Shown: positions 46,601 to 57,089, counted from the stretch's first letter. The stretch: 64,000 nucleotides of DNA from Dendrophyllia cribrosa (GCA_024195265.1 JAJLRJ010000007.1:31785948-31849947), one strand, 5' to 3'. The notes: generated by a model from the sequence alone, not told the origin. Translations and numbers: made by a program.

Positions 46601-48632
46601 AACTCAGTGGGTCACATATAAAGTATTGAGGAAGGGAACGATTATTTGTTAATATGTAGCAGCCCATCATTCTCAAGAAACTAGAGTCAAGTGCTAAAAT
46701 GCCAGTGAGTCACTACTCTCCTTGATCTATAAAATTGGAGCAGACATTTCCTTTTGATTATTATTTAAGTGCCAAAAGGAGCATTGCTAATATGCAAAGG
46801 GCTCTTTATAACAAAGCACACCACTGCTGAATGAGTATAAACGTGTATCTGTGTCTTGCAATAATTTATTATTGTAGGGTCTCCGCCTTGGACTGTGGAG
46901 AAGAGGCTGCCCATTGGATGTCAAGTTTTTTAAACAGGAACTGCCGTCTAATTGAACATCACAAGCAAGATAGCCGTACTTGTAAATTAGGAGGTATTAT
47001 TGAGTCATTCTACCGAAGGGATAAAATTTCAGCAAAATTATTGCAAAAAGTACTTGACATGCAATTATATTTAAATTTGCTAAAAGACAATTCAGCTAAA
47101 TGGTGACTTAATCAATTTGTGACTTTTGTGTCATGATTTCTTTAGTGACAAAGTATTATTTATTATTTTCATTTGAAGGGAAGCAAGGAGGAAATGAAAG
47201 CAGTTCTCTTTCCTTGGCAAATGAATCACAATTTCTTCTGATAACCGTCGCAAGCACAAGTGAACTTTTGACAAGTATTGAAACAACTTTGGAATTAGAG
47301 GTAAGTTACTGTAATAAATTGTACAGTATTCAAAGGTGACAAATGTTTTATATGCAGCATAGCGGGTTTAGGTTCCTGCTCTATCTCTGTCACTGACCCA
47401 AGTTTTGATAGCATACTCTACTTGTTCTAAGGGTGATTTTGTGTGGTATACCTCAGTAAACGGTCATCAAAACTGAAGATATTTTGCCAAAGACATATTT
47501 ATTCTTTGTGGCTTCAAGGAAGAATGGGATGAAATGAATGCTCAAAGGACACAAAATGTTTGAATTAATGAGAAGTTTGAAAGGTTACATTATGTTATGA
47601 AGTGCTACTTGGTCTTACCTTACCGTGCTGCCTGGGTAGCCTCTTTGTTTGTAACAGTGATATATAATAACCTAACATGGTTGTACTTGATATCAGGGTC
47701 CTTTACAGTAGATTTGAATATGAGGTTGAATACGAGTATGACTTTTCAAACGTAGTTGGCATGCTTTAGATAATCACTCTGACATCCCTACCTAAAAATA
47801 AGCAACAGGTAAGAGTCAGAGTTCTAGGCACATGGCCGTTTCACATTTGAAAGTCATACTCATACTCATACTCATACTCAAATCTAAAGGTACCTGATAT
47901 GTCAGTAAACATGACATTTGTTTTAAGAAAACAATCTACACTGACTTGTATATTTTCTATTTTATAGCCACAAACAGTGGATAGTAAGCTACATCACTTG
48001 GACAAGTTGAGTAATAGATTCAGAGCCAACTTGGTTGTTAAAGGGGGGGAACCATTTAGTGAAGACGACTGGAAAATGATAAAAATTGGTGATTTAGTTT
48101 TTAAGGTACGTTTCCATCTTTTATCATTGATCAACTGTCATAGCAGTCCATTTCACTTTCAGTGTGTATTTGGTTATGTGGTGCTGGGATGTCATTGCAG
48201 TGAATTATTAGGGATCGTGGATTTTTAGTTCAAATTCAAGAGGTTTTTATTGTCCTATCATTCAGCCTGCAAACAGGAACTTGTAATCTCAGTTTATGGA
48301 TACATGCTTCGTGAGTAGTCTGCGTAGTATACGGTCCTTTTCTTTGCTAGACCGCAGACGTTACTGCTGTTATGCAGACTGGTCCCAGTTTATGGATACA
48401 TGCTTCATGAGTAGTCTGCGTAGTATACAGTCCTTTCCTTTGCTAGACCGCAGACGCTACTGCTGTTATGCAGGCTACTGGATGAATTTCTGGCCAAACC
48501 AAAAAAAATAATGTTTTCAACTTACAGAGTCATGGGAAATGCAACCGATGTCAAATGGTGTGCATTGATCAGGAATCAGGAATGAAAAGTGCTCAACCAC
48601 TGAAGGCTCTCGGCAAACTCAGAGGAAATCGT
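34672..48632 (+). CDS. MOCOS: Molybdenum cofactor sulfurase (MOCOS), last exon not found
   Basis: Ten exons: 34672-34780, 37218-38070, 38584-38860, 39407-40081, 41750-41912, 45270-45396, 46878-46993, 47179-47300, 47968-48105, 48528-48632. All junctions are GT-AG and in phase, giving 895 codons so far. The N-terminal half is a class V aminotransferase-like cysteine desulfurase: [34 protein letters not shown], the PLP-lysine motif [12 protein letters not shown], and the sulfur-carrier Cys region [13 protein letters not shown]. Then come [11 protein letters not shown] and [12 protein letters not shown]. The C-terminal half is a MOSC domain ([47 protein letters not shown]). The enzyme converts the oxo-Mo cofactor to its sulfido form for xanthine dehydrogenase and aldehyde oxidase in the cytosol. 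Exon 6 contains an in-frame 27-bp duplication. The final 40-50 residues should lie in an exon beyond 48632 that I could not identify. Confidence 0.96.
35226..35338. repeat. Foldback MITE in MOCOS intron 1
   Basis: TTATTGACTGAG pairs with CTCAGTCAATAA, and GACGGGAAAATATTTG with CAAATATTTTCCCGTC. The surrounding 34900-35470 has several degenerate AAATAGGGTA words. Confidence 0.85.
36561..36642 (-). repeat. tRNA-like (SINE-type) unit
   Basis: On the minus strand, box A-like TGATCAAGTGGTTTAATG and box B-like GGGTTTGAATCTTCCC are about 37 bp apart, followed by GGGCCCG and a T run. Cloverleaf pairing is poor. It lies in MOCOS intron 1. Confidence 0.5.
36692..36858. mobile_element. Hairpin MITE, copy E
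   Basis: ATATGTGTTGTGGTTTAAAT to AAATTTGAACCACAACATAT with inner TTTCCTTTGTCTCA / TGAGACAAAGGAAA. It is in MOCOS intron 1, about 360 bp before exon 2. Confidence 0.9.
38190..38340. repeat. Short dispersed repeat in MOCOS intron 2
   Basis: Homologous to 42120-42260 in intron 5 (shared ATAACTCGTTATCTAGCTGC-type and AAAAAAATCAATGT.AGAAGA sequences). Confidence 0.7.
39232..39348. repeat. Imperfect foldback in MOCOS intron 3
   Basis: CAAATACAGCTG pairs with CAGCTGTATTTG, and GCCACAAAGGGCATT with AATGCCCCTTGCGGC. It ends 58 bp before exon 4. Confidence 0.7.
40130..40280. mobile_element. Hairpin MITE, diverged copy F
   Basis: A decayed member of the hairpin family: AAATGATTTCAAACTAGTTC pairs with GAACTAGTTTGAAATCATTT-like sequence; ends are worn. 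It starts about 50 bp after the exon 4 donor of MOCOS. Confidence 0.65.
40347..40363. repeat. Poly-C tract
   Basis: About 17 C in a row in MOCOS intron 4. Confidence 0.9.
40558..41380. mobile_element. TA-flanked pogo-like element with a nested MITE
   Basis: Left CAGTGGAACCCCGCTTTATG and right end (complement CAGTCAAACCCGATTAATAC) are flanked by TA on both sides. Both arms repeat TATGGACA-type words. No transposase frame. A TTAA-flanked MITE is inserted inside at 40903-41262. Confidence 0.8.
40903..41262. mobile_element. TTAA-flanked MITE
   Basis: TTAA at 40899-40902 and 41263-41266 flanks inverted ends AGGGAACCTCCATTGT and ACAATGGAGGTTCCCT. Longer inner pairing includes ATTTGCACCTGTT. The TTAA target fits piggyBac-type elements. 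Confidence 0.85.
41430..41660. mobile_element. MITE in MOCOS intron 4, inverted relative to 45612-45861
   Basis: Ends TACAATCGTGG and CCACCATTGTA with inner CACCTCCCCCTCCCCACC and GGACCAGGAAATGGAACAAT. It ends 90 bp before exon 5. The opposite-orientation copy is in intron 6. Confidence 0.85.
42429..43088. mobile_element. GAAGGGCT-end transposon with 4-bp TSD, copy 2
   Basis: Terminal inverted repeats of about 40 bp; AATT flanks both ends. It is the shorter, opposite-orientation relative of 22168-23537 and lacks that copy's 700-bp insertion. It sits in MOCOS intron 5. Confidence 0.85.
43720..44060. repeat. Two-copy tandem duplication, about 190 bp
   Basis: Both copies contain TGTATTTTGT, CACGTG.AAATG.TGAACTTTG and TAGAAACT.GT.CGTGATG. 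MOCOS intron 5. Confidence 0.75.
44099..44600. repeat. Tandem repeat, about 200-bp unit, three copies
   Basis: Recurring phrases are TTAGTTGCAATTTACTAG, CTTTTCTGGTCGACATTACA and AATTAGCTTGTGGTTT. The third copy is partial. MOCOS intron 5. Confidence 0.8.
45314..45367 (+). repeat. MOCOS: 27-bp tandem duplication inside MOCOS exon 6
   Basis: Two copies of a 27-bp unit (45314-45340, 45341-45367) differ at one base. They keep the frame and repeat NQTVEHKA, followed by M then I. Human MOCOS has a single, shorter stretch here, between the MOSC N-terminal barrel and the [11 protein letters not shown] region. Confidence 0.92.
45612..45861. mobile_element. MITE in MOCOS intron 6, inverted relative to 41430-41660
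   Basis: Ends CTACAACCGTGG and CCAAGATTGTAG; inner GGGTGGGGAGGGGGAGGT. It is the reverse-oriented counterpart of the intron-4 copy and is itself a partial foldback. Confidence 0.85.
45959..45990 (-). ncRNA. Hammerhead-like core, diverged
   Basis: The minus strand has CTGAAGA, a GTTG/CAAC helix, then GATGAAAACGTC. It fits CUGANGA-helix-GAAA with an extra base or two. Probably a Penelope-like terminal relic in MOCOS intron 6. Confidence 0.35.
47708..47893. repeat. Foldback MITE in MOCOS intron 8
   Basis: AGATTTGAATATGAGG...GTATGACTTTTCAAA pairs with TTTGAAAGTCATACTC...CTCAAATCT; the right arm has an expanded CATACT repeat. Confidence 0.8.
48289..48480. repeat. Two-copy 96-bp tandem duplication in MOCOS intron 9
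   Basis: Both copies contain CAGTTTATGGATACATGCTT and GAGTAGTCTGCGTAGTATAC; GTCTGCG is mirrored by CGCAGAC inside each unit, so each copy can fold. Confidence 0.9.
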
Positions 48633-50100
48633 GTAAGTATTGCACTTGAGATTATTTCCTTTCTTAATTTATCTAAAGGTAAGTCATTTTTTTCTTTGTT
48701 ATTTTAAAAAATGACCTACCTGATTGGATGTCTCTACAACTATTGTTCACCACAAACAGCTTTCCAATCTGGTGATCAGCCCAGAGGAGGCTCATGTGGG
48801 TTTTGCATGAGTGACGTATACGAGCGGCAAAGCGTCAGCACGACCATTAGACGATATTTCGTAATGGAAAGAAAAGAGCTGTGCTTCTGTTGGGTTCCTT
48901 AATCTCAGCTCTTAAAATGCAGATTTCAGTCAGAAGAAGGTTATACATGTGGTTTTAATTATATACTTGAAGCTAGAGTAATAAGAATAAACTTACTAAT
49001 TCTCAGTAAAAGATCATAAACAAATGCACACCTAAAGTACGCATCGATAACTTGTTTTGGGGTAAAACAGCCAATACTTTTTACTTGTTGAAAAAGAAAA
49101 GAGGATCTGCGTTGCATATACAAGATTATAAATCAGTGAATCGGTCGGCTATGGCGTACTGATAATCTTTTTTCTGCATTCAACTGTTGCATAAGCTAAA
49201 AGTTCTTAATGAAAGCACGGTATTACAAAGGTTAGCTGACAAACTTGTGTTGTGCAAACAAAGTACCGGGTACTTTATGCAAAAGAGAGAGCAGTGGCCG
49301 AGGTCTTGAGTACTCAAGACCTCGGGCACAGTTTTTTACTACACGGACCGACCAAGGCTGGTAAATAACTTATTTATTTTTTTCCTACTTCAATTCTGCG
49401 ATTTGCCGAGAAAATCGTGATACACTTGTACAGCTATCCAAGAAATCATGTCTTTACGCGCCGCGTCAAGCAAAATGACTAAAACTGACACAACGCGTGC
49501 AAAACCTAAATTCACTCGGTAATCTTCACAACTTTTTCATTCATAAACAAAAGAACTGCAAAGTGAACTCATTTCTATTAGTTTATGTCTCTCGGTAGAA
49601 TAAACGGCTGTTGTGTTTGCTTCTGGTGAGGTTAGAGAAATGTTCTTACCCACAGCGAAGTGTGGAAAGCTGAAGATTAACTTTAAAAACTTAAGCGTAA
49701 TTCATTCATAGCGGCGCGAAAGCTTAAACTGAGCTATTCTAATTTAAAAATCATATTTTCTTGAATGAAAACTTACAGAATTTAGATAACGGAAGGTAAC
49801 AACTGCGAAATAAAAGCATTCAAACCGAGCAAAGTAGTGAAAGTCCAAATTATCTCGTAAAATCCGATCGCGAAATTGCGTGTATTAAAATTTATATTGA
49901 CAACAAGTTAGTACAAAACTAGAATCAAATGAGAAATTTAAGCAAGAATTTTTAATGAAAATTAACAGAATCTCGATTAGAAGAAAAAAGAAACGAAAAA
50001 ATAAGAACACAACAAACGCCGAACAAACTATGAAATCAACAAATCATAAAATCCAAACTTGTACTCGCCTTTTTGAGGAATAACATTGACCTTTAATTTT
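48633..50100. other. Region with no recognised gene
   Basis: Presumed MOCOS intron 10. A hairpin at 49290-49330 pairs CGAGGTCTTGAGT with ACTCAAGACCTCG. I found no exon matching the MOCOS C-terminus. Confidence 0.4.
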
Positions 50101-50107
50101 ACAAGAG

Positions 50108-50205
50108 TTTGGTTTTATCGACTGAGTCGATAAGGTAAATTAGCCACCGTAAAAAGATTCGAGAAAGCTGACGTTTCGAGCGCTAGCCCTCCGTCTGAGC
50201 GAACA
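50108..50205 (-). repeat. Penelope-like terminal fragment with hammerhead-like motif
   Basis: Shares GGTTTTATCGACTGAGTCGA, GCCACCGTAAAAAGATTCG and the motif at 50167-50200 (minus strand CAGACGG, helix GGGC/GCTC, GAAACGTC). The core differs from the consensus at two places. Solo end with no coding part. Confidence 0.7.
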
Positions 50206-50214
50206 GCGGAGAGG

Positions 50215-50490
50215 ACTGGTACGATTACAAAAGGAGCAATTTCATTGACTGAAGTCACAAAACGTTGCGACACAAGTTGCAGGAAACATGTTACACTACG
50301 CAACGCTTGAAAAATTCGTTGCGGCGTGGCGAGAATCGTTGCGAAAGGTAGAGCCGACTTCTACTTCTCGCAACGATTGCGGCAACACAATCGCGGGGTA
50401 TGTTACACTGGGCAATTTTTCATACAACTTGTGTCGCAACAAAATTGCGAGACAAGTTGCACGAATCATTGCCTAGTGTAACAGCGCCTT
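50215..50490. repeat. Imperfect inverted repeat rich in GTTGCG words
   Basis: Sequence such as CGACACAAGTTGCA recurs in inverse orientation (TGTGTCGCAACA, TTGCGAGACAAGTTGC). The right end AGTGTAACAGCGCCTTTA looks like an element terminus. Confidence 0.5.
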
Positions 50491-50926
50491 TAGTTGGAAC
50501 CAGTAAATCTTTTATCAGTTAACAACGTGGTATACAAATGACGTCATCATTTGTTGCCATGGCAACGCGAAAAGAGGTAAAAAATACTCTATTTTGGACC
50601 ATTTGATGCTAATAACTTACAAACTACACGGTGAAAGTTTTTGTTTTCGATATATTTTTGTTTAATTGGCAAGAGAAACATTTTAACAGCTCTAGCGTCT
50701 TAAGATTAATAGCGGAGCACTTGCCGGGCCGAAGGCCCGGCTGCGCAGCCCCATACTCATAGAACCCATGCCGTCATTTTTCATGTTCATGGCTAGCGGA
50801 ATGTTTCGCGGGCGCGTTGTCTGCCCGCCGCCGAACGCCCGCCGTACGCTTTGGGCTAGCTCGTACGACGTCATCAACATCCGGGATCTTTGAGGCTTTG
50901 TTTTTCGCGCGGCTACACAGCCGTCA

Positions 50927-51196
50927 CGAGAATTTAGTTTTATCGACGGAGTCGATAAGGTAAATTGACCACCGTAAAAAGATCCTCCGACGAAGGGCTA
51001 GCGCTCGAAACGTCAGCTATTTGAATCTTTTTACGGTGGTCAATTTACCTTATCGACTCAGTCGATAAAACTAAATTCTCGTGAGCTATTTTAATCTTTT
51101 TACGGTGGTCAATTTACCTTATCGACTCAAAACTAAATTCTCGTGTTTCATCCCCCCACCGACGCAGCACCATAGTTTCTCTAGAAACTAACCCCA
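50927..51196 (+). mobile_element. 270-bp Penelope-derived, retrozyme-like unit with TSD
   Basis: Flanked by direct repeats TACACAGCCGTCA (50914-50926 and 51197-51209). An inverted first segment, a hammerhead-like motif (50986-51018: CCGACGA, GGGC/GCTC helix, GAAACGTC), a second terminal segment, a partial third, and the same CTAGAAACTAACCCC tail as the 19501-21443 element. There is no coding sequence. This resembles small non-autonomous elements mobilised by Penelope-like machinery. Confidence 0.75.
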
Positions 51197-51209
51197 TACA
51201 CAGCCGTCA

Positions 51210-53128
51210 GCTCGGTAAACATATTTTAAAAAGTTTGGATCTTTCGCTGGTCAGTGTTTAGCGGACAAGTAAAGTCGTTATTTCCCTGCATTTTTTTCGC
51301 GGTTTGCTACTCAAGACAGGGATACTAATTAAGGGATACTCAGAAGCCGCTTTAGTAGAAAAAGAAGAGCTTTCTGGGATAAAATCTTGCTTCCAGGAAC
51401 TTCATTTCAATGCGGGGAGATATGTTTGTTTTTATTACGGATTTCAGAACCAAAGGAGCGGAGATTTAGAAAATTAACAAGCAAGCGAGGGACTCAAAGG
51501 TAAACTGAACAGATTACATTTTTCGATGGGAATTTATGTTGATATCAATCTGTGATTGACTTTTTCTTTGTGTTCTTGTGTAGTTTTGGAGAATTATTTT
51601 AATTAAAACGAGCTTAACTTCAGTTGTATCGATTTCTTGAATTTCATCGAAGGCAGCTTGATGCGCTATATTAAAATGGTACGCGTTTTGCTTTTAAACA
51701 TAAACTGATGGAGATTTGAATCAAATTTGTCGAAAGAAATTGTGTTGTCCATTTTTATGTGTTTGTTCATTCATTACATAGATTGAAAAGCGATTTTATG
51801 GAAACAAAACAAGACTTAGACTTCACTCGCGTCGCCTTATTCAAATATTTTTGTGTATTTTTGCAATTTTGATTTCCAAATCAGTTTCTCGAGCAATTTT
51901 TGGCAAACAACAACTGTATTTTATTCGGAAAGTAGTCGTACTAGTTATTCTAGACAGAGAAAAGTTGTTTTTGTGAACTTTTGTACGGTCTAAATGTACT
52001 GTGCAGACTGTCGGGTAATAAGCCTTAAGCTTACTGTTTTTGAGAATTGCTAAAACTGAAAAATAGCCCGGTCGTCAATTTTAATTCTTGTGCTTCCGAC
52101 CTTTCACCTTAGTTAAGTTTCACCTTAGTTAAGCTTGTTCAAAGTGCTACGCTGTTAGGCTCAGCCTATCTATATATACTAGTAGTAATCATAGATTATA
52201 GTGCGTCTCCTTATCCCGTGGCACCTCGTCTTAGCCTAGTACCTCAGTTTCATGAATTAATTCAGCCACTGTTGAAAAGGGCTATGTCGCGAGATATGTC
52301 ACGCAGGCAAAAACGTCGGGCCGTCATCAAACAAATTCACGCTATCGCCGTGGAATCGGGCAAAATCCTGCCGTGCTGTGTACTCCGAAAGGTCTCAGAT
52401 TTTTCCGACATATAAATAATATATTTGTCTTGATTTCATTTCGGTTATTTCTCCGATTCTGAAATCATACTCCTCAGTACATGTACCAATACCGGAACCG
52501 GAAATGAGAAATTTCGACGTTTAAGTCACGCAACATTCAACGTGAAATTTCGCAAGATTTTTCGGATAAAATTACAACTACCAATTGCAAGTAAGACACA
52601 AGACTGTTGAATATAATTCCTTTATTAGCTAGGCAAATTTTAGTCACAAAACTGCGAAATCTTTAGTCGCAAATGCGCCCGATACAGGCGCAATTTCGAG
52701 CACTGTAAAGTTAAATTACCTGCGTTCGCCTGGCGCGGCCGGTCAGTGAATTATTGCTACAAGACATAAGCGAATTGCACCGTACCGTAGAACATCGCGA
52801 AGAACGACGTCGGTATTTAGGTGAAAGCTTCCCAAATCAGGCAGAGAACCACAGCAAAATCAAGATAGAACATTCAAAACATACCAGAACGGCAGCGAGG
52901 AAAATCTGTAACTTCTTGCTTGATTCCAAAGAGACCCAACAACTTACTTGGTCCGGAGAAGAACCTTCGTCCAATTTTTCCACTGCGTACTTTTACTAGG
53001 CATTGAAATATTGAGCCGTACGATTCCAAAATCGGGAAAATATCCGAAACTAAATCAAGACAAATAGATTATTCACGTGACATTTCGGAACCCCAGCTGC
53101 CCAGGATGATGCCTGATTTCCACGCGAT
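51210..53128. other. Region with no recognised gene
   Basis: Two open frames, 52218-52415 and 52754-52999, have mixed-charge composition but match no family I know. One is LLKRAMSRDMSRRQKRRAVI-like and the other is near ARKICNFLLDSKETQQL. They may be fragments of a dispersed repeat. Low confidence that they are genes. Confidence 0.35.
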
Positions 53129-53299
53129 GCTGGATACTATTGTGACGTTTCAAAATGGCGCAGATTTGGTACCGACACTTTTCTCGATTCGTTCCGCTTA
53201 GCCTAGACGACGCGCTAAGAATGCTGGATACTATTGTGACGTTTCAAAATGGCGCAGATTTGGTACCGACACATTTCTCGATTCGTTCCGCTTAGCCGA
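53129..53299. repeat. Two-copy tandem duplication, 94-bp period
   Basis: GCTGGATACTATTGTGACGT through CGATTCGTTCCGCTTAGCC occurs twice, with one substitution in the shared part. Confidence 0.9.
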
Positions 53300-53342
53300 C
53301 AAGATTAGGAAGCGTCTCCTTCGTCGACGCAACACCTAAACC

Positions 53343-53473
53343 TACCCTGGGCATCAGAGGTATTCTCGCGGCGAGCTTCGTGACTTGCCGGCCGAAGGCC
53401 AATGAACGGGTCACAATAGAGACATAAACCGACACCGGAAACCGCGCAAGAAAAACCTCTGGCACCCAGGGTA
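53343..53473. mobile_element. 131-bp MITE with 9-bp TSD, left palindrome edge
   Basis: Ends TACCCTGGGCATCAGAGGT and ACCTCTGGCACCCAGGGTA. Flanks ACCTAAACC (53334-53342) and ACCTTAACC (53474-53482) are a 9-bp duplication with one mismatch, as in Mutator-like elements. Confidence 0.85.
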
Positions 53474-53482
53474 ACCTTAACC

Positions 53483-55746
53483 CAGATATCAAATTAAAGC
53501 TTATAGAGCTGGCTATCTAAATATGGAAACCATTTGGTAATAAAATGAATTGTCGAATTTTTTACGACGTCTAAATTCGAACGTCCGAACCGGCTTTGAA
53601 ACGCTACAACTCAAAGGGAATTTGTTCGATTTTCCTCAAATTTGGACAGAAGCTATGCTAACATATAATCAACAAAAACGTGTCGGCGAATTTCTTATTT
53701 CCGAAAACTTTTTCGTCAAGAGCCATTTCCGTGCGCTCACTCCAATTTTTTTCCTCTCTCTTTCGAAAATATTCTGTAACTTTTCACTGCAATTAAGGTG
53801 GCTCGACTGGGTTTTTTGGCGACATAACACCCCAACTTTGAACGGCTGATACTTCACTGTCTGAGCTCGGTCAGGCAAGCTGCTTCACACATGTACTAGA
53901 GATGAAATGAACTTTCCAAAAAAGTAGATTTGATTGACATCAGTGTTACCATAACAACGATCTGATGACGTCATGGTTTTTACATATTAGTAATTTTCTC
54001 AACATCTAGACCTAAACTTTTGAAACGACTGTATGCCTCTTATAGTCTAGATGTATGTCTTAAAGACTGCAAAGTTTGAAAAAATTCTATGAGAGCGTTT
54101 TCGAATAAAAGTGAGTTGAATATTTTCCATCAAAAATTTAAAAATTCGCATTACTTTCTGTTATTTCGACGATGCCAGCGTTTTCCTGACAAATTGGAAC
54201 AATATTTTCACCATATATTATTCATGTGCCATAAAACTACATTCCTTGAAGGTTTCATCCTGTTTGCTTCACTAGATTTCAGTTGAAGTGATCGGAAGCA
54301 ATGTCTTAAATATACTCATTCTACTCACAGAAGTAACACTTTTGTTAGGGAAGCGTTTATTTAAAAACTAGTCGATGAAATTTTTTTAAAATCTTTTGAT
54401 CTAAAGTTGTACATGTAATGCACTATCTCTGCAAATTTCAAGTGCATTGAATCATTTTAAGGGCGCGAAATACAATTAAATATATAGGGGACTTTTGCAT
54501 TCGTCTTCCAAAGTTTCATTGTCGTATTATTTGTTGACAGCTGGTTTATTTCAGGACTTTCTCTTTTGTCTACATTCTATACATTTGTGCACTTTTGAAT
54601 AAATTTTAAACGTGTTACATGTGCATGACCGCAGCCTTATGTTAATTGCCATTGTAGTCATTGTACTATGAAAAGAATTTTCACGATCGCTTTGGAGCAT
54701 GCAGGCATGGCAAACGTGTTGTTTCAAAAGCGCACAAATATGTAGAATGTAGACAATAGAGAAAGTCCTGAAATAAACCAGCTGTCAACAAATAATATGG
54801 CAATGAAACTTTGGAAGACGAATGCAAAAGTCCCCTATAATTTGAATTGTATTTCGCGCCCTTAAAGTGATTCGATGCACTTGAAATTTGCAGAGATAGT
54901 GCATTACATGTTCAACTTTAGATCAAAAGATTTTAAAAAAATTTCATCGACTAGTTTTTAAATAAACGCTTCCCTAACAGAAGTGTTACTTCTGTGAGTA
55001 GAATGAGTATATTCAAGACATTGCTTCCGATCATATCAACTGAAATCTAGTGAAGCAAACAGGATGAAACCTTCAAGGAATGTAGTTTTATGGCACATGA
55101 ATAACATATGGTGAAAATATTGTTTCAATTTGTCAGGAAAGCGCTGGCATCGACGAAATAACAGAAAATAATGCGAATTTTTAAATTTTTGATGAAAAAT
55201 ATTCAACTCAATTTTATTCGAAAACGCTCTCATAGAATTTTTTCAAACTTTGCAGTCTTTAAGACATACATCTAGACTATAAGAGGCATACAGTCGTTTC
55301 AAAAGTTTAGGTCTAGATGTTGAGAAAATTACTAATATGTAAAAACCATGACGTCATCAGATCGTTGTTATGGTAACACTGATGTCAATCAAATCTACTT
55401 TTTTGGAAAGTTCATTTCATCTCTAGTACATGTGTGAAGCAGCTTGCCTGACCGAGCTCAGACAGTGAAGTATCAGCCGTTCAAAGTTGGGGTGTTATGT
55501 CGCCAAAAAACCCAGTCGAGCCACCTTAAATATGGGAAATCGCCGACACGTTTTTTAGCGCTTCGTGTCCGGAAACCCAAGAACAAATCAAATTAGCAAA
55601 ATACAATAATCGCTTTGAGTTATAGCGTTTTAAAGCTGATTCGGACGTTCGAATTAAGACGTCGTAAAAAATTCGATAATTCGTTTTATTACCAAATGGT
55701 TTCCATATTTAGATAGCCAGCTCTATAAGCTTTAATTTGATATCTG
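53483..55746. repeat. 2.26-kb palindrome
   Basis: Arms of about 1.1 kb centre near 54615. The inner part (53795-55525) begins AAGGTGGCTCGACTGGGTTT and is nearly perfect. The outer 200-300 bp of each arm are also inverted but more diverged. The central 200 bp pairs partly. A 65-codon frame (ELNIFHQKFKNSHYFLLFRR core) appears in both arms, at 54089-54286 (+) and 55036-55233 (-). It is likely a foldback element or hairpin-derived duplication. Confidence 0.9.
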
Positions 55747-55755
55747 GGTTTAGGT

Positions 55756-55998
55756 TAGCCTGCATAACAGGCGTTATTGGGGCGCTCAAGCGGGTTTTAG
55801 GTCGCGAGCGCGCAGCGCGAGACACGCACGGGGAGGTAAACTGAAAAAATAACGCCTGTAGACACGCTATTGTTCGGTCTCTTCCGCCCACACACGAGGC
55901 GTTGTTTTTTTCTTTTCCCTCCCCGTGCGTGTCTCGCGCTTCGCGCTCGCGCCCCAAACCCGCTTGAGCGCCCCCAATAACGCCTGTTATGCAGGCTA
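55756..55998. mobile_element. 243-bp palindromic MITE with 9-bp TSD, right palindrome edge
   Basis: Ends TAGCCTGCATAACAGGCG and CGCCTGTTATGCAGGCTA. GGTTTAGGT flanks both sides (55747-55755, 55999-56007). The body is palindromic with GCGCTCAAGCGGGTTT arms and CACGGGGAGG/CCTCCCCGTG. The 9-bp TSD fits Mutator-like elements. Confidence 0.9.
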
Positions 55999-56344
55999 GG
56001 TTTAGGTATATGAAGCGTAATCTTAAGACGCTAGAGCTGTTATACTGGAGACACCCCCGAAGGTACACGGTAACCTTAAAACAACGGAGTCACATCACTC
56101 ACGAAAGCGTTACCGTGCCCGTGGGCAGAGATAGGAACATCCGGATCGCGCTAAGAACCAATCAGATTGCAGGATTCGTTACCGTGCCCTCTTGGAGAAA
56201 AAAAAAGTGTTTCATTAATATTCAAACACTCATTAATAATTCATAAGCATATTAGCCTATCACACGACGTAAATCCATCACGTGCATGGACCTTTATACC
56301 TGGTAATCTATGGTCATTCTGAAAAGCCTGGTGGCGGATTTGAT

Positions 56345-56560
56345 GGTAATAAGTTCGTGTTCCAGTACACCAAATTGAAAATCAATAACAATGTTGTCCC
56401 CTAAACCACCACAAATCCTAACCACCCGTCATGGAACATCACTACACATCATCGCACGTTGCTAGACCTTATCAACTTCCCTAGAAATCATCTAATGGAA
56501 CTAGACATCATCCAACATCACTAGGCATCATACAGGATACTGGAACACGAACTTATTCCC
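56345..56560. mobile_element. 216-bp MITE with 8-bp TSD (hAT-like)
   Basis: Direct repeats GATTTGAT (56337-56344, 56561-56568) flank ends GGTAATAAGTTCGTGTTCCA and TGGAACACGAACTTATTCCC. The repeat copy at 15.8 kb shows the uninterrupted sequence. The inside is rich in CATCA words. Confidence 0.88.
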
Positions 56561-57089
56561 GATTTGATTTCAGTCCCAGGGGAGTGCGGGGCTGATTGTT
56601 TTTTTACCTCATTATTCTTTATATAAAAAAGTTACTCTCATTAGTATTCTTTATTTAAAGAATACTAAGAAGGGTAAAAGACAATGGGTTTCTTTTCCTT
56701 ATTAGTATTCTTTGTATAAAGAATACTAATGTTGGTAGTAATTATTCAGGATTCTTAGTACAACAAATACTACTGTTTTACGATATCTATATGGAATCTT
56801 CTCCAACAAAATTAGCAACCAACAGTTTAGCAAGTAAGCCGTTATTTGAATGACACCAGCGCCCACGTGTAAATTGGTAGGAAAGCGAGTGGTTCAGAGA
56901 TGCAAGTAGGCTCAGTTTCCAGCCGTGGGTGTCTCGATGCGCCCGCGATATCTCCCCACCTCACGGCTGGGCGCACGGGTTTGGTTATTGTTTACATTGA
57001 CCAATCAGAAACGAACCCGCCGAAATTTGCGGGGCATAAATTAGCGGGTATTTGCATAAATAAACAAAGATGGTGGACTATGCAAGCTT

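Noticed and set aside
51522..51560. GGGAATTTATG as the missing MOCOS terminal exon
   Set aside because: It superficially resembles the F-G-x-Y segment but the frame meets a stop at once and there is no acceptor in phase.
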